Shown one piece after another: positions 42,239-53,330 of a stretch of 64,000 nucleotides of DNA. Source of the stretch: Progne subis subis (Eukaryota > Chordata > Aves > Passeriformes > Hirundinidae); the NCBI GenBank assembly GCA_022316685.1, contig JAKJHU010000065.1:3094322-3158321 (forward strand). Reading direction: 5' to 3'. The translations under genes and the position numbers were made by a program. Position 1 is the stretch's first letter. Every line of letters begins with the position of its first letter. The notes below the pieces were generated by a model that searched no databases, was not told the origin of the DNA, and saw only the letters and a program-made list of their open reading frames with translations.

Positions 42239-43320
42239 AATAGATAGACAGTAAATTTAGGGTTCATCCAAATCTTTACTGCAATCAATAAGCCTCAAAT
42301 TTCAGAAACAAATCTTTTCAGCTGGAAAATAACTCATGATTGTTGACATGCACTAAAGTATATCAGGGGGAAAAAATCTTGTGTCAATCTTTTTGCAATG
42401 AACCATCTTTGGCTGTGCAGTCTGAAGGCTTCTCTGACATGTCTGAACTGTGAAATGTAAATTGTGCTTGGTTTTGAGGCTGAGACCAAAACTCTCCCAA
42501 GAGAAAACATGTTTTAAGATGTTTTAAGACTTTGCTAACTTACAAATTACAGCCAGCCATAAGCATGAGAAAGAAAATTAACTTCAAGACCTACTAAGAG
42601 AAAAATATTTCAACTAGATCAATTTTTACTTCCAACAAGCACCACAAGACATGTAACACTTGAAAAGTTTACTCAGAAACTGTGTGCTAAGACAAATGGC
42701 AGCTAAACTAATCCATAACCTCGAAGAATTTAAAATCTGAACCTGACTAGATGAGATTATGCAAAAACACAGCATAAAACCACATGCAGACAACTCCTTT
42801 ACAGTTAAGTGCTGGTCCAGCAAAAACAGCTAAAAGTTTCTGAACCACTGCAACTCCTCATATTCTTTTTTAAGCAGCAAATGACAAAGTATTAAGAATA
42901 AGTCCCTCATCTTAGGTATAAATATCTCTGTATACAATTGTCACTGTTCATTACCTGCTGAGTTGGGTTATCTACCAAAGTTATTTCCAGGGTTGGACTC
43001 CCTAAACAAAGATAACGTAAGCAAAACCAAAAGCAGAAAAAATATTCACACAAAACAACATATAAATTGAATATGTTGTTAATAAACTTTTTTTTTTTTT
43101 TCTTATAGGCATTAAAAAAAAAAAAAGATTCATTCACTGGAAAGTTTCTGGTCTAGAAATGAAATGACCAAAAACTTCACAATAGGGACAAGCAGAAAAA
43201 AAACCAACTAAATACAAACAGAAGTTAATAATGTGGAATCAAAACAACCAAGTAAATGAAGCATCAATGCAAATCTTCATTGTGGAAGGAGCATTAAGTA
43301 GAGGAGCAGAAAATACTGAC

Positions 43321-43332
43321 CTGGAAGTCAAG
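43321..43332 (-). CDS. ERC2: ERC2 12-base microexon encoding SLTS
   Basis: On the minus strand the 12 bases CTTGACTTCCAG lie between the acceptor ctactccaaccag and the donor gtcagt. The preceding exon ends in AG and the following exon starts with A, so the join reads AGC TTG ACT TCC AGA: Ser-Leu-Thr-Ser-Arg. This gives ELE-SLTSR-HMKDQNKK, the family sequence at this point (from memory). Skipping gives AGA (Arg) directly and removes just SLTS, so both forms stay in frame. Both borders are phase 2. The sequence was found by looking for any triplet combination encoding this peptide flanked by AC and CT on the plus strand. This was the only candidate with both splice sites in the 16 kb searched by eye. 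It is far too short for ORF-based gene finding. Confidence 0.9.
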
Positions 43333-43423
43333 CTGGTTGGAGTAGGGATGAAAGCAGCAGTTTGGAGAAAAACAGATAGGAAGGAAGACAGCAAAAGAGA
43401 ATAAAGGGAGGAACACATTAGTT
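43333..43423 (-). promoter_or_regulatory. Microexon 3' splice site with long AG-free zone and UGC motifs
   Basis: On the transcribed strand the 89 bases upstream of the acceptor (43335-43423) contain no AG dinucleotide. They end at the candidate branch site CTAAT (43417-43421, branch A at 43418, 85 bases from the acceptor). Between them is a pyrimidine-rich run with TGCTGC at 43354-43360, 21-27 bases upstream of the exon. A distant branch point, long AG-exclusion zone and UGC motifs close to the acceptor are known features of neuronal microexons activated by SRRM4 (nSR100). The assignment to that factor is inference from motif and gene class. Confidence 0.6.
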
Positions 43424-43463
43424 CTTTAAAAATATAACAAGCAGATGTTATATTAGCAGATTA

Positions 43464-43465
<2 letters not shown>

Positions 43466-43508
<43 letters not shown>
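43466..43508. repeat. A43 homopolymer
   Basis: Forty-three consecutive A on the plus strand (U43 in the pre-mRNA), starting 134 bases upstream of the microexon acceptor. No retroposed sequence with target duplications is evident next to it. Confidence 0.97.
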
Positions 43509-43510
<2 letters not shown>

Positions 43511-46500
43511 AGGGGAAGGAAAAGCAAGAACTAAAATGAAATTTCTGCCAAGCTATATTCTTCCTGTACACTGAAGAAAAGCTTTAAAACAAAAGGGCAT
43601 CTTGTCATGGGTGGACAGTGGAAAGACATCCATATCCATAACCATCCAAATTCCAAATTCATATTCACACCAAATAGAACAAGTAAATTGGATGAATATT
43701 GGTAGCATTTGCTGACACACAAACATCTCATCATATACCACAAAGTCTTTCATTTGAACTGTCATAGGCTGGTGACCCTCGTTCATCAAGTCTTCCAACG
43801 GGAGTCAAAGCAGCTAAACAATTTGGCAACTTGTTCAAAGATACTTAAAGTTTGAAAAGCACTGTAGTTAATAATCAAGGATGAAGATTTGAGATCCCAC
43901 CCAGGCAATGCAGCCCCTTCCAATGCTGACAGCAAATTTTTAACTCAATATGAAGAGGATTGATACTTCAGCACTGAAAACACTCTGATTTTTGATAACT
44001 TTATTTGTTTATTTGTTTAAAAAAATACCTAATACGCCCTTTTCAATTAAGTAAGGCCAAAACAATCCCCACCCAACTAGACTAGTCCTTAAATGTCCCT
44101 GACACACAGCATTTTGAGCATTTAGGAAAAGGAGCATCTTTAACAGCCATAAAAGTACTTTTTTTTTTTTTAAATGCAATTATTACACGTGCTGATGTTT
44201 TGTCTGTTGTGCAATAACTTGTCACTGCTGTGTGGACTTACCTTCAAGAGAATTCAAATCCAACTCAACTCAGAATGAATTAGTTACAGTCTGAATACCC
44301 CAAGAGCTTGAATACACATCTGTAATGTTACATACGCACTGCACGTGAGAAGTAAATAACGAAAATAAAATACCCTTCTTGTCTAAGTACAACCAGGTTT
44401 GTCACATAGCTAGTATAATATTTTTAAATGGACTTTTATATTGCTGCATCTTTGCTGAGAAGCTACACTTAGCCAAGTAAATGACCAAGTATCTCACATA
44501 CCACTGGAGTAAAGTGGATCCAAGGTTTTGCAGTCCTCATCACATAGTCACCACTTTCTTTCTCTTTTCAGTCTATATTTACCAATGGATAATTTACATT
44601 GTATTCTGTGCCAGAGCTCTTTTCCTGAAATCACTCTCCTTTCCCTGTAGTGCTTACCCCTTCCCATATTTGTACAGAACAAGCATCCCTACAGAGCTTT
44701 GTTTTGCCAGAGAAATAAACCACTGTTGCTTGGACTCCTCCTGTGTCATGAGCACTTCATTCCTTCTTACCAGCCCTCTCTGCACCTGCTTCCAGTTGCA
44801 ATTCAACTTCCTGGCATATGACTGATGAGAAGTACACAGCAGCGTTCCACACAGAGCCTTGCCAGCACCTGATGACTTTAATACCTTCCTCTCCTTACTG
44901 CAGATATTTATTCTGACATATCTGGATCCACTCGTCATTATTTTGATCTCTGCTTCATTATTTAGATGGCTCATAGTGACACAGCCATAAGCAAATTCAC
45001 CCAATCTTTCTTTTCCTGAACTGTGATTCAAACTCCCTCTCACATTTCATAAAAGTACTTCTCATTCTAACACCATTAATCAAAGCTTTAAACAATATAT
45101 GCCTTCAATCCTGACAGTTCTGTTTCAGCTGCAGCTCCTTCTCCTTGGTGAGGTTCTTTGCATTAAAACTTGAGCTGATCACTACCTTATCCAGTTTCAT
45201 TTACACTACCAAAAAACCCCACAAAAATAAAAACCCTCAACCACATTTCCTTCATCAAGAAAACCAAAGAAAAAGAGCAAGCTAAGTTTAACAAAAGTGC
45301 ATTATACATTAAATGTAATATCTTGCACTTAGTTTTCAACTTTTTTAATTATAAACAGATAAATTGTGAAAACTGTGATAAAAGTCAAATAGCTTTAGTG
45401 CAGGAGTAGATGTAGAAATAAAACTGTAAAATACAAAGTTAATATAGAGAGAGTAATTTAAGAAACAGACCAATGTGATTTTATAAGAGCAGTAATATCA
45501 ATCTGAAGTGATGACACTCAGGAGTGTGATAGTTTCTGAGCCAAGAAAATCACATTAAAACCAAAAGAATTACCATTCATATGAAGACTTCTTCATAATT
45601 ATTTATAATGTTCATCTGTCAAGTAGCACACACTTAAAAATTTAACTGCCCATATCTCAAAGCAGATATTCTACCCCTGAGTATTTGACACTTCATGTGT
45701 CAATACTTTGACTAGTAGAACATTAGTATTCATCATCTTGTTTTAACTTTTGTTTGAATTTGTAAATGATGACTTTATTACAACCATTTTTACTTTTCAA
45801 ACTTATTTATACAAGCACACCTCATTATGCTGAAGAATCTATATGTGAATATAATAAATATTGTGAGGATATCACAACTTGCAATAGCCTAGATTATCAC
45901 TTCCTCAAAAATTTATGTCAATGTATTTTGAAAATTTATGTCATTGCAATTATCTTGCAATGTAAAGATGTTGGCACAGCAGTGAACATAGATCCCACCA
46001 AGCTATGAATGAATAAATGCATTTTGACATCACATTAATTTTCCTACAGGATCCCAGAGATGCCCTTGCATCTGAAGTTTGAGGAAATGTCAAATATATG
46101 CTAAAGGTCCATAGCACACTTTAACCACTCCATCACATTTCTAAGTACAGTACATCCTCTTCAAAAGTCTGTGTTCACTCAGCAGTACCACATTATATTC
46201 TGAAAAGTTATCTCAGGGTCAAAACCCTCATCAACAATAACAGACTAGAATCTGGTGCTCCAAAACTTCACTGCTAAGAGTAGAACAAATTTGAAAAGAA
46301 AATGAATACAAAAATAGAAAATTCTCTCCATTGCATCACCCACTACAGGATTCTCAGACAATAATAGATTGTAGGCTGACAACGCTGTACCAGCATCTCT
46401 GGACCCCTTATTCCTTGCACCTTTGTAATTGTTGTTTTGCAATCAGTAATTCTCAATTCAAATTAATTTACTGCTCTCTATCAATTCTTTATCTCTTTTT

Positions 46501-47484
46501 ACATAGACTATTTAAATCAAATTAACATTTCCAGAAATTTGAGATCACAAGCTTCATCGTGACCATCTTCTAATTTTGTCATTTTAATATTCAACACATT
46601 TGTGATTGCTATCCAATAAAGGACTTAAGATTACCCTCTTGAACAAAAGATTTCTGTGCCTACTGTTGAGTGTGGTGTCACACAATAATTCGGTTTTACA
46701 GTTCAAGGAGGGGATCAGCTGCTGTTTACACCTGGTGGTCACACCGGGAGTTGCTGCATTACAAGTCTGGATCTGCAGTTGCCCCTGCACCACTGCATGG
46801 AAAAGGCAGCATTTTCTCATCCACACAAAACCTCTAACTGGTATCTTTTCCAATACTGTTGCTTTAGCATTTTGGAGAGAGCAGGCAGAGCTCACAGGCA
46901 CCGTGCACAAAGTGACCACTCTTGATTACTCACTCCCTCTGGGACCTCCTTTACACGTTAACACAGGTGCAAACATTTGAGTATTCTGAACTCTGATGTG
47001 GTGAGAGAGACAACTGCCAATTGAAGTTGTCCTTATGTAAATAATCAGTTCTATTTTAAATACATATCTTCTCTCCCTTTGAATTTGAGGTTTCCATCCT
47101 CATGACACTTAACCATTACCAAACTTCACCAAACATCTGCAGAGAGTAACAAGTTTTGGCAGCAGGTAGCTGTGAATGTTGATAAGTCATCCTTAGTATA
47201 AGGTGCTCCACACACCTTTCTTTCCACACTGGCTGTCTTCAGCCCCTCCAAGGTAACCAACATTTCTGACATGTTCCTCTTTTTCGTGATAATGCTCCCT
47301 AATGGGTGCTTTGTCTTGACTGGAGCTATAGCAATGATCATAAAAATGAAATCACTTAAACTTCTTTTTTGGAACAACGAAACACAGTTTTCTTCTGACT
47401 TCATTGCAATAAAACAATTACATAAATTATTTGAAAACACAGAATTCCTTCTTTCTTTTAAGTGAGAGTGTCTAATTAAAGGAA

Positions 47485-47600
47485 GAGAACAAAGAAAACT
47501 GATCAATCAAATAGATAGCAGGACACCATATGAGAGAAGGCTCCAGGATCTATTTAATTACAAAGAGCATGAGAAAAATCCCAAAACCCTCCTCTTCATC
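47485..47600 (+). mobile_element. Possible very diverged CR1-like remnant
   Basis: A short block (ctgatcaatcaaatagatag, then accatatgagagaaggctcc) resembles the CR1 segment that precedes the 'agcctggagaagagaaggct' block. The match is short and may be chance. Confidence 0.3.
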
Positions 47601-48115
47601 ATGGAAAGCCTCTACAGCCTTCCCAGACACAAGACAATCACTGCCTGGTCAACATCAGAAAATATTCTCTTGAAACAAAGACTACAGGAACACTGAGAAA
47701 TAGTTACAACTATTATTAGTCATGAGACGGGTTAGAAATACTTACCAGTACTTTTCAGGACCTCTGAGAATGACTGTTCACACTTGAATAAACATGTGGG
47801 AAGGGTCTGATTCACCAGTTACTAAAAGACAGGCTTGTTTCCAACAGGGTTTTTGGGGGTGGGGGAGTTGTTGTGTCTGTAAATTGCACATGACTTTTCC
47901 TATGTATGCTTGTTTTATGAAGAGTATTAGAAAATGGAAACCTAAAGTCAGCCAGCAGGAAATGCAGTTCTCAATTAGCCCTTTTTTGTTCTTTTACAAA
48001 GCATAAGAAATATTCTCTTAAAAAACATACTCTGCTTTTAACTTCTCTGCTTCTGAAATAAAGATCAAGTAAGCAAAAATGCTACTCAATGTAAGACAAA
48101 TAACACAAAAATTAC

Positions 48116-48309
48116 CTTTCTAACTCAGCAATTTTCTTATCTTTGTCATTCTTCTCATTCTCTACTTCCTTGAGTATTTCTAGAAGTCTGTCAACCTCAG
48201 CCTGAGCTTTGCCACATTCTTCTCTATAGTATGATGCCTCCTTGTCAAGCTGTTTCATTCTGTCTGCAAATTCTGGATTCATTCGTGCCTCCTCTTCAGC
48301 TTCATGAGC
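48116..48309 (-). CDS. ERC2: ERC2 exon (64 codons plus 2 bases), coiled coil, AHEAEEEARMNPEFAD
   Basis: The acceptor is gattctgaag and the donor gtaatt. The 194-base exon starts in phase 0 and ends two bases into a codon (AG). It reads AHEAEEEARMNPEFADRMKQ, then LDKEASYYREECGKAQAEVD, then RLLEILKEVENEKNDKDKK, then IAELE. MNPEFAD and KEASYYREECG are ERC2-type; ERC1 differs strongly here. The first residues, AHEAEEEA, differ from the AHNIEDDS I remember in mammalian ERC2, so this end may be lineage-variable. The upstream acceptor has a weak pyrimidine tract (ttttttgaaatattgattct). The split AG codon is completed as AGC (Ser) by the microexon at 43321-43332, or as AGA (Arg) if the microexon is skipped. 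Confidence 0.95.
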
Positions 48310-49019
48310 CTTCAGAATCAATATTTCAAAAAAGATAAGGATGACAATAACTTAAATAGTTTTAAGAGCTTTACTTCTTTGGTCTCGGAGTTCAAGTTTT
48401 CATTAAAAAGGACTATGGGTATTTCTGTCTCATGATGCTTTTCTACAGTGCATTATAAAAAGAATTGAAAATATCTATGTAGTCAAATTCTATCATCCTG
48501 AAAGGGGAGGGGATTTATTAAGGGAGTTTTTACATATTAAAGTGACCCCATTTTAAAGGCACTTTTACAAATTTTAAAAAAATCTCACCTTGTAATTCAT
48601 TAAATACACGTTAAGCTCAGCGTGTTTTAAATATACAGGCAATTCCTTAACAAATCATGTCCTCTTTCCTTATATATAAGCATACGTTGTCCGTGCATAA
48701 ATACACAAATACAGATACATATATACACATTGTATATATCTGTATCACTAGATGTCTTCAAATGCAATTTGATACAAAGAATTTAAAAGAAAGAAATTGT
48801 TTTTAATGCCAAGGTGATTTTAACAGATTAGCCACTAAACTGTTGTCAACAGACATCTTACCCAATAATCCTTTTTATTTTACCATTAATACTTGACCTG
48901 AAACATCAGAGGAACAAGCCCATTGGTGAAAACAGCACAGACCTGGCAAACACATGCATGGATGGGTGGCAGTTTCACAGACAAGAGAGAACACAATGAA
49001 AACAACAACAGTGCAGAGC

Positions 49020-49078
49020 CCAGTCCAACTCCCATCAAACCTAATGGCAAAAACCCAATTAACTTCAATGGGAGCATG
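49020..49078 (+). repeat. Ancient interspersed repeat motif, copy 1
   Basis: The blocks ccagtccaactcccatcaaa, aacccaattaacttcaatgg and gagcatgacctggcactgag resemble the 'actcccattgacttcaatgggagc' motif common in old repeats of birds, turtles and crocodilians. It is diverged and has no clear ends. Confidence 0.4.
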
Positions 49079-52000
49079 ACCTGGCACTGAGTGCTTTAAA
49101 CTGTTGGCTGGAATAATCACAGACAGATGGAAACAACGATGCACTGCAGTGCTTAGCCTACCCCTTGCTTCCCATTATTCCTAATTGGCATCTTGAAAGA
49201 GCAGGCAAGGAAAAAACAAGTGGTTTAAGGCAGTGCACATTAAACATAGAAAATTCAGGTAACATAAAGGATTTTTTACAGAAATTCGTGATATTTAGAA
49301 CTGAAGGTCCTCCAACTATCTTTCTATGCAGAGAAGACGTGGACTTATTTATTCTCAATTTCAGGGAATGGACAATGCAAGCAAGCAGTGAAAGAAATGC
49401 AGATCAAAGTGAAGCATGCACATTTGGGAAAGAATTAATATAAACTACAGGCACTAGACGGTCCATATTCTTTGCAATGGTTAACATTTTCTGTATAAAT
49501 AAAGAACAAGTCTGAGTTTAATATAAATACAACAAAAAATTTAAATTAGTAGGGAAGAAACTTAGGGGGTTTGCATGTAACATAACATTTAAGCATGAGG
49601 ATAATAAGAAAAGCATGATAGATTTGAAGTGTTTATCCTACTCAGAGGTTTTTATTCAGAAGAAGTATTTCATCACCAAAGGAAGCCAAGGGAATGACAT
49701 GAGGACCCTAATAAACCTACTGACCTTGCCCTTCAAAATCTGTTTTGATACGCGCTCCAGTCCTGAATTCCATGCAGATGCAGGACTTTTTAAACTAGAA
49801 CTTGTTTCAAGATAACATCCAAGGAGTATCTTGATTTTTTATCTTAAGTATCTTAAGTTTGACTGAAATGCCAGCAACAGATTCCATTCCTTTTCACGCT
49901 CATAATCTTCCTCAATAATAAACTTGGATTTCTTTTATACCAGTTGGTAATTGTATGAAGAAATTTATTTTCAGCTGGCTTTGTAACTTTTGAAGTCAAT
50001 GTAATACTAAGACTCAATTATCTGAGAAAACACTTTGATTGTCCATCAGTGTTATTACTATATTATACACTTTTTATAATTATGTAATTTTACAAGTAAT
50101 AAATTAATTCCACAGGGAAATTCACTCTAGAAAAAGAAATACAACCCAACTCCCACCTTCAAGATACTAAGAAACTTACATGAAAAGTGTATTGTTCCCT
50201 ATTCTTCAGATTTCTCCACCTATCCAGAAGCTAAATCCAGAATTTCACAGTTCCTCTCTAAAGGCTATTTCTCTTTCGTTTAACTCCCTGTCACCTTTCT
50301 CTCCCTTCCTTTTACTTTGGTACACAATTAATTACATACCAGCCTTGCTTGCATCATTTCATAGAGAGGAAAAATTCCCACCTTCCTTCTTCTAACCAAT
50401 CTTCACTTCAGCATAAAGTAAGTCTCAGCATCAGCCCAAACTTTTTTCCCCGTGTACCTCTACCCCTTCTCTTATCCCCAGGCAAGAAGCAATGAAGATG
50501 AGAGAGAGAAGCCTGTCTCTTTTTTTATATTTCATTGCCACATTGCGCTTTCTACAAGGAAAATGCGTAACTGGGCAAGAACATGATAGCATCAGCAATG
50601 TAGAGGTGCCAAGTGTTCTACTACCATGGAGTATTCCTATCACACAGCAGCTTAGAAATGTACTGAAAAAATTATCTACTGCACGGCTGATAAGGAAATC
50701 ATCACCTGAAATAATAGATGTATTCCTCAGTTCAGCCCTTTAAATCTTTGCTAGACAGCGTGTTAAGGATATCATCATTAAGTTGCAAAATTATTTTCAG
50801 CTCTTGTGTTTTCTGTGGTACTCATGCTGTTCCATATTTGTGGGATATGTTTTTGGGAAATTCTGCAGCACAAACTGGGTCACTGCATTTCCCCAACATG
50901 AAGACATGAAGTGGAACCTCTAAGGTATGATTAAATGGGATTAAGCATCCGACTTATGTCACATATAAATCAATATAAGCATTCAGTTACTACAAGGTTA
51001 TTCTTATTAAAAAACAAATAAAAAATAGCTGATTGCCTCTGTTTTGCAAAGCACTTAGAGAATCTTTTTTGGACTCTTGGCAGGAACCAGATTTCTACAA
51101 GGGTATTGCCCAAATGAAGAAGTAAAGTTAGTTAAAAAGGGAGAGCAAGTGCAAGAAACAGTTTTTACAAAGTGCTTTCTGCAGGTGGTGCTTTAACCTG
51201 CAATTCCCTTTAAGAGAATCCTCACACTGTAAACAAAGCTGTTGATACTAGAAAAGAGCAAAACACAACCCATCTGACATCGCCAGGACAAAGGCAAAGA
51301 ATTACTTTTAAGGCTCCATTTTATTTTATGGCTTTGAAAGTTGTGTTTGGAGCTGAACTAGGCACCTTTTTAAATTTGTTTTGTACAGATAGGTGTGGTT
51401 TGTTGACAGATGGTACTTGACTTTTGAGGTCAAACAGTAGGCCCAAAGCAGTTAAAAGCAGCTCAGTTGATACTGACCCTGCTCCTGCCAGGACATGGCA
51501 GATTTCTTCGGCATTTTTTAGGCTCAACTGCTGGATCAGTTCTAGACAGAAGCTGCATGGTTATCACATGAATCAAAAAGTCTCTGCCTATTTCTGCTGT
51601 TGTCTCCTTTTTCTGATTAATTTCTGTCCCCTTTTTACTCCCTAATTTCTCTGTTTTCTTGGAAAACACATTTTGTATTTCTATGGGGCTTTTACAGGTA
51701 AGAGGGACTGGTCCATGTGTATCTTGCAGCTTTCTTAAATCTGGATCTGCAAATGCTAAAACCCTTGCATGTGCAGATTAGGTTAATTTCTAACTAACCT
51801 GCTTATAATATGGTGCTTTCTCTCCCAGTATTATGGTTGTGATGTTTTATGTTATTTCTGCAACTGAGTAAAAATAGCATATCACTCTACCATTAGAATT
51901 TCACAAATTTTTACATTAATTATACATCTGTTCTGATCTTTGCTTCATAAGGACTGCAAATGCTTTAGAAGAAAAGTAACTTTTCCTTATGTAAACCACA

Positions 52001-52187
52001 AATTTCCTACAGAAACATCATAGCAGTATGGCACAGGCATGCAACATGAATTATTTAGGCCATTAAAGTCTTATGGTACAGTCATGCATGTATTATCCTG
52101 CATAACAGAAATGGATGGATAGATAAGTATTTCATTTTTAAAGCTTCAGACACAACATACACAGACATCAAGTGGGTACTTAAAATT

Positions 52188-52210
52188 AAAAAAAAAAAAA
52201 AAAAAAAAAA
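52188..52210. repeat. A23 homopolymer
   Basis: Twenty-three consecutive A followed by gaaagaaaag. No linked element is recognised. Confidence 0.97.
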
Positions 52211-53267
52211 GAAAGAAAAGGAACAGCAGAATTTACATGCAACATATTACTTTGTAAGATCCTTCAAATTTTATTACTTTCAATAATAAATGGGGGGGAA
52301 ATACTGCTGTCACACTTATTTTCTTGTCTCCTTAAAACTCAGGAGGTTTTCTAAGCAATTTATAGTGTGTTCTTCAAGTACTTTAAATTTTAACCTAATA
52401 TTTCTCTGGTAGATGATCGTGGAAAATTTAGTCTTCAATATTCAGATAAAGGTTCACCTGAACTCCAGACTGAGTACAGCATGATATTTTCATTACAGCA
52501 CAAAGGCAATAATGTAATTTCTTATAATCTATTTTTCACAAAATCTCATTTGGCATTTCAAAAAGTTCACCTTTAAAGCATGAAGAAATGCATGTCTAAT
52601 TCTATTTACAACTTATTCTCATATATGTAGAAGAAGAAAGAAGGTAAGCAAGGGAAGTTTATTCAAAAAAATCATCCTGTGGGTATAGTATGATTGCTGC
52701 CTGGTGCCAAAGGAAAAGGATCTTGCTTCCATTGTTTTGCAACTTCCAAGAGGCTGTCCTTTTGAAAATTAACCACATAAAGGCAGAAAAAACAGTTAAG
52801 AAAAGGACTGACTTTGGCATACTGCACACAAACAGATTAGAAAGTAACAAATGAATTCTATACAGCAGAATCACTAATATTGAGCTAATGACTGGCCAGC
52901 ATTTATGGAAACCAAGCTAAAAACTAACAGTAAAAAGACTCCAGTCTAAAAAGAGATGCACAGGAGCGGTGCGAATGATATGAATAGAAACATAACTACC
53001 ACAAAAGTGACCCAAGATGATACAGAAAAAAAGGTTTATCATTGAAAGGGACAAGCTCTTTCTCCAGCACTGTGCCAGAGAGAAGAGGTGATAACATCAG
53101 GCTTTGTGCTATTGTGCTACAATTTATGACTAAATTCTAAATATAGGCAACCAATAACTTTAAAAGTAAATACAGCACATTCTGTGGGATCCTCTTTTCC
53201 CGTACAGAAGTCATGACATATCCATTACATGGTTACAGCTACAAAACGTAACTGCAATAGATTCCAA

Positions 53268-53330
53268 AGCTGGAATCCTGGTCCACGGACACTCATGGCA
53301 AAGCTCCCACTGACTTCAGTGATGGCAAGA
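53268..53330 (+). repeat. Ancient interspersed repeat motif, copy 2
   Basis: The blocks gctggaatcctggtccacgg and tggcaaagctcccactgact followed by tcagtgatgg share the motif order of the copy near 49020-49078, which suggests the same old repeat family. Confidence 0.4.

Larger units (their letters stand above)
31620..43320 (-). other. ERC2 intron downstream of the microexon, 11.7 kb
   Basis: The donor is gtcagt and the acceptor tacaattcttag. It contains homopolymer runs (33581-33596, 33722-33737), a tandem 23-base direct repeat (36347-36410), a CpG-richer 200-base patch (39218-39420) and a perfect hairpin (42215-42238). Most of the remainder is AT-rich sequence in which I recognise nothing. 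Confidence 0.85.
43333..48115 (-). other. ERC2 intron upstream of the microexon, 4.8 kb
   Basis: The donor is gtaatt and the acceptor ctactccaaccag. It holds a possible diverged CR1-like remnant at about 47485-47600 and an uninterrupted A43 on the plus strand (T43 in the transcript sense) at 43466-43508, 134 bases upstream of the microexon. A GC-richer patch at 46650-46980 is not recognised. The rest is unremarkable. Confidence 0.85.

Noticed and set aside
42940..42970. Alternative microexon candidate: minus-strand CCAACTCAGCAG before gtaatg
   Set aside because: The donor looks good, but no AG precedes the 12 bases and the peptide would be SQLSR rather than SLTSR. The site at 43321-43332 fits both splice sites and the peptide.
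44481..45043. Overlapping 114- and 129-codon ORFs on opposite strands
   Set aside because: Neither resembles a known protein. Mutual overlap and AT-rich composition suggest chance.
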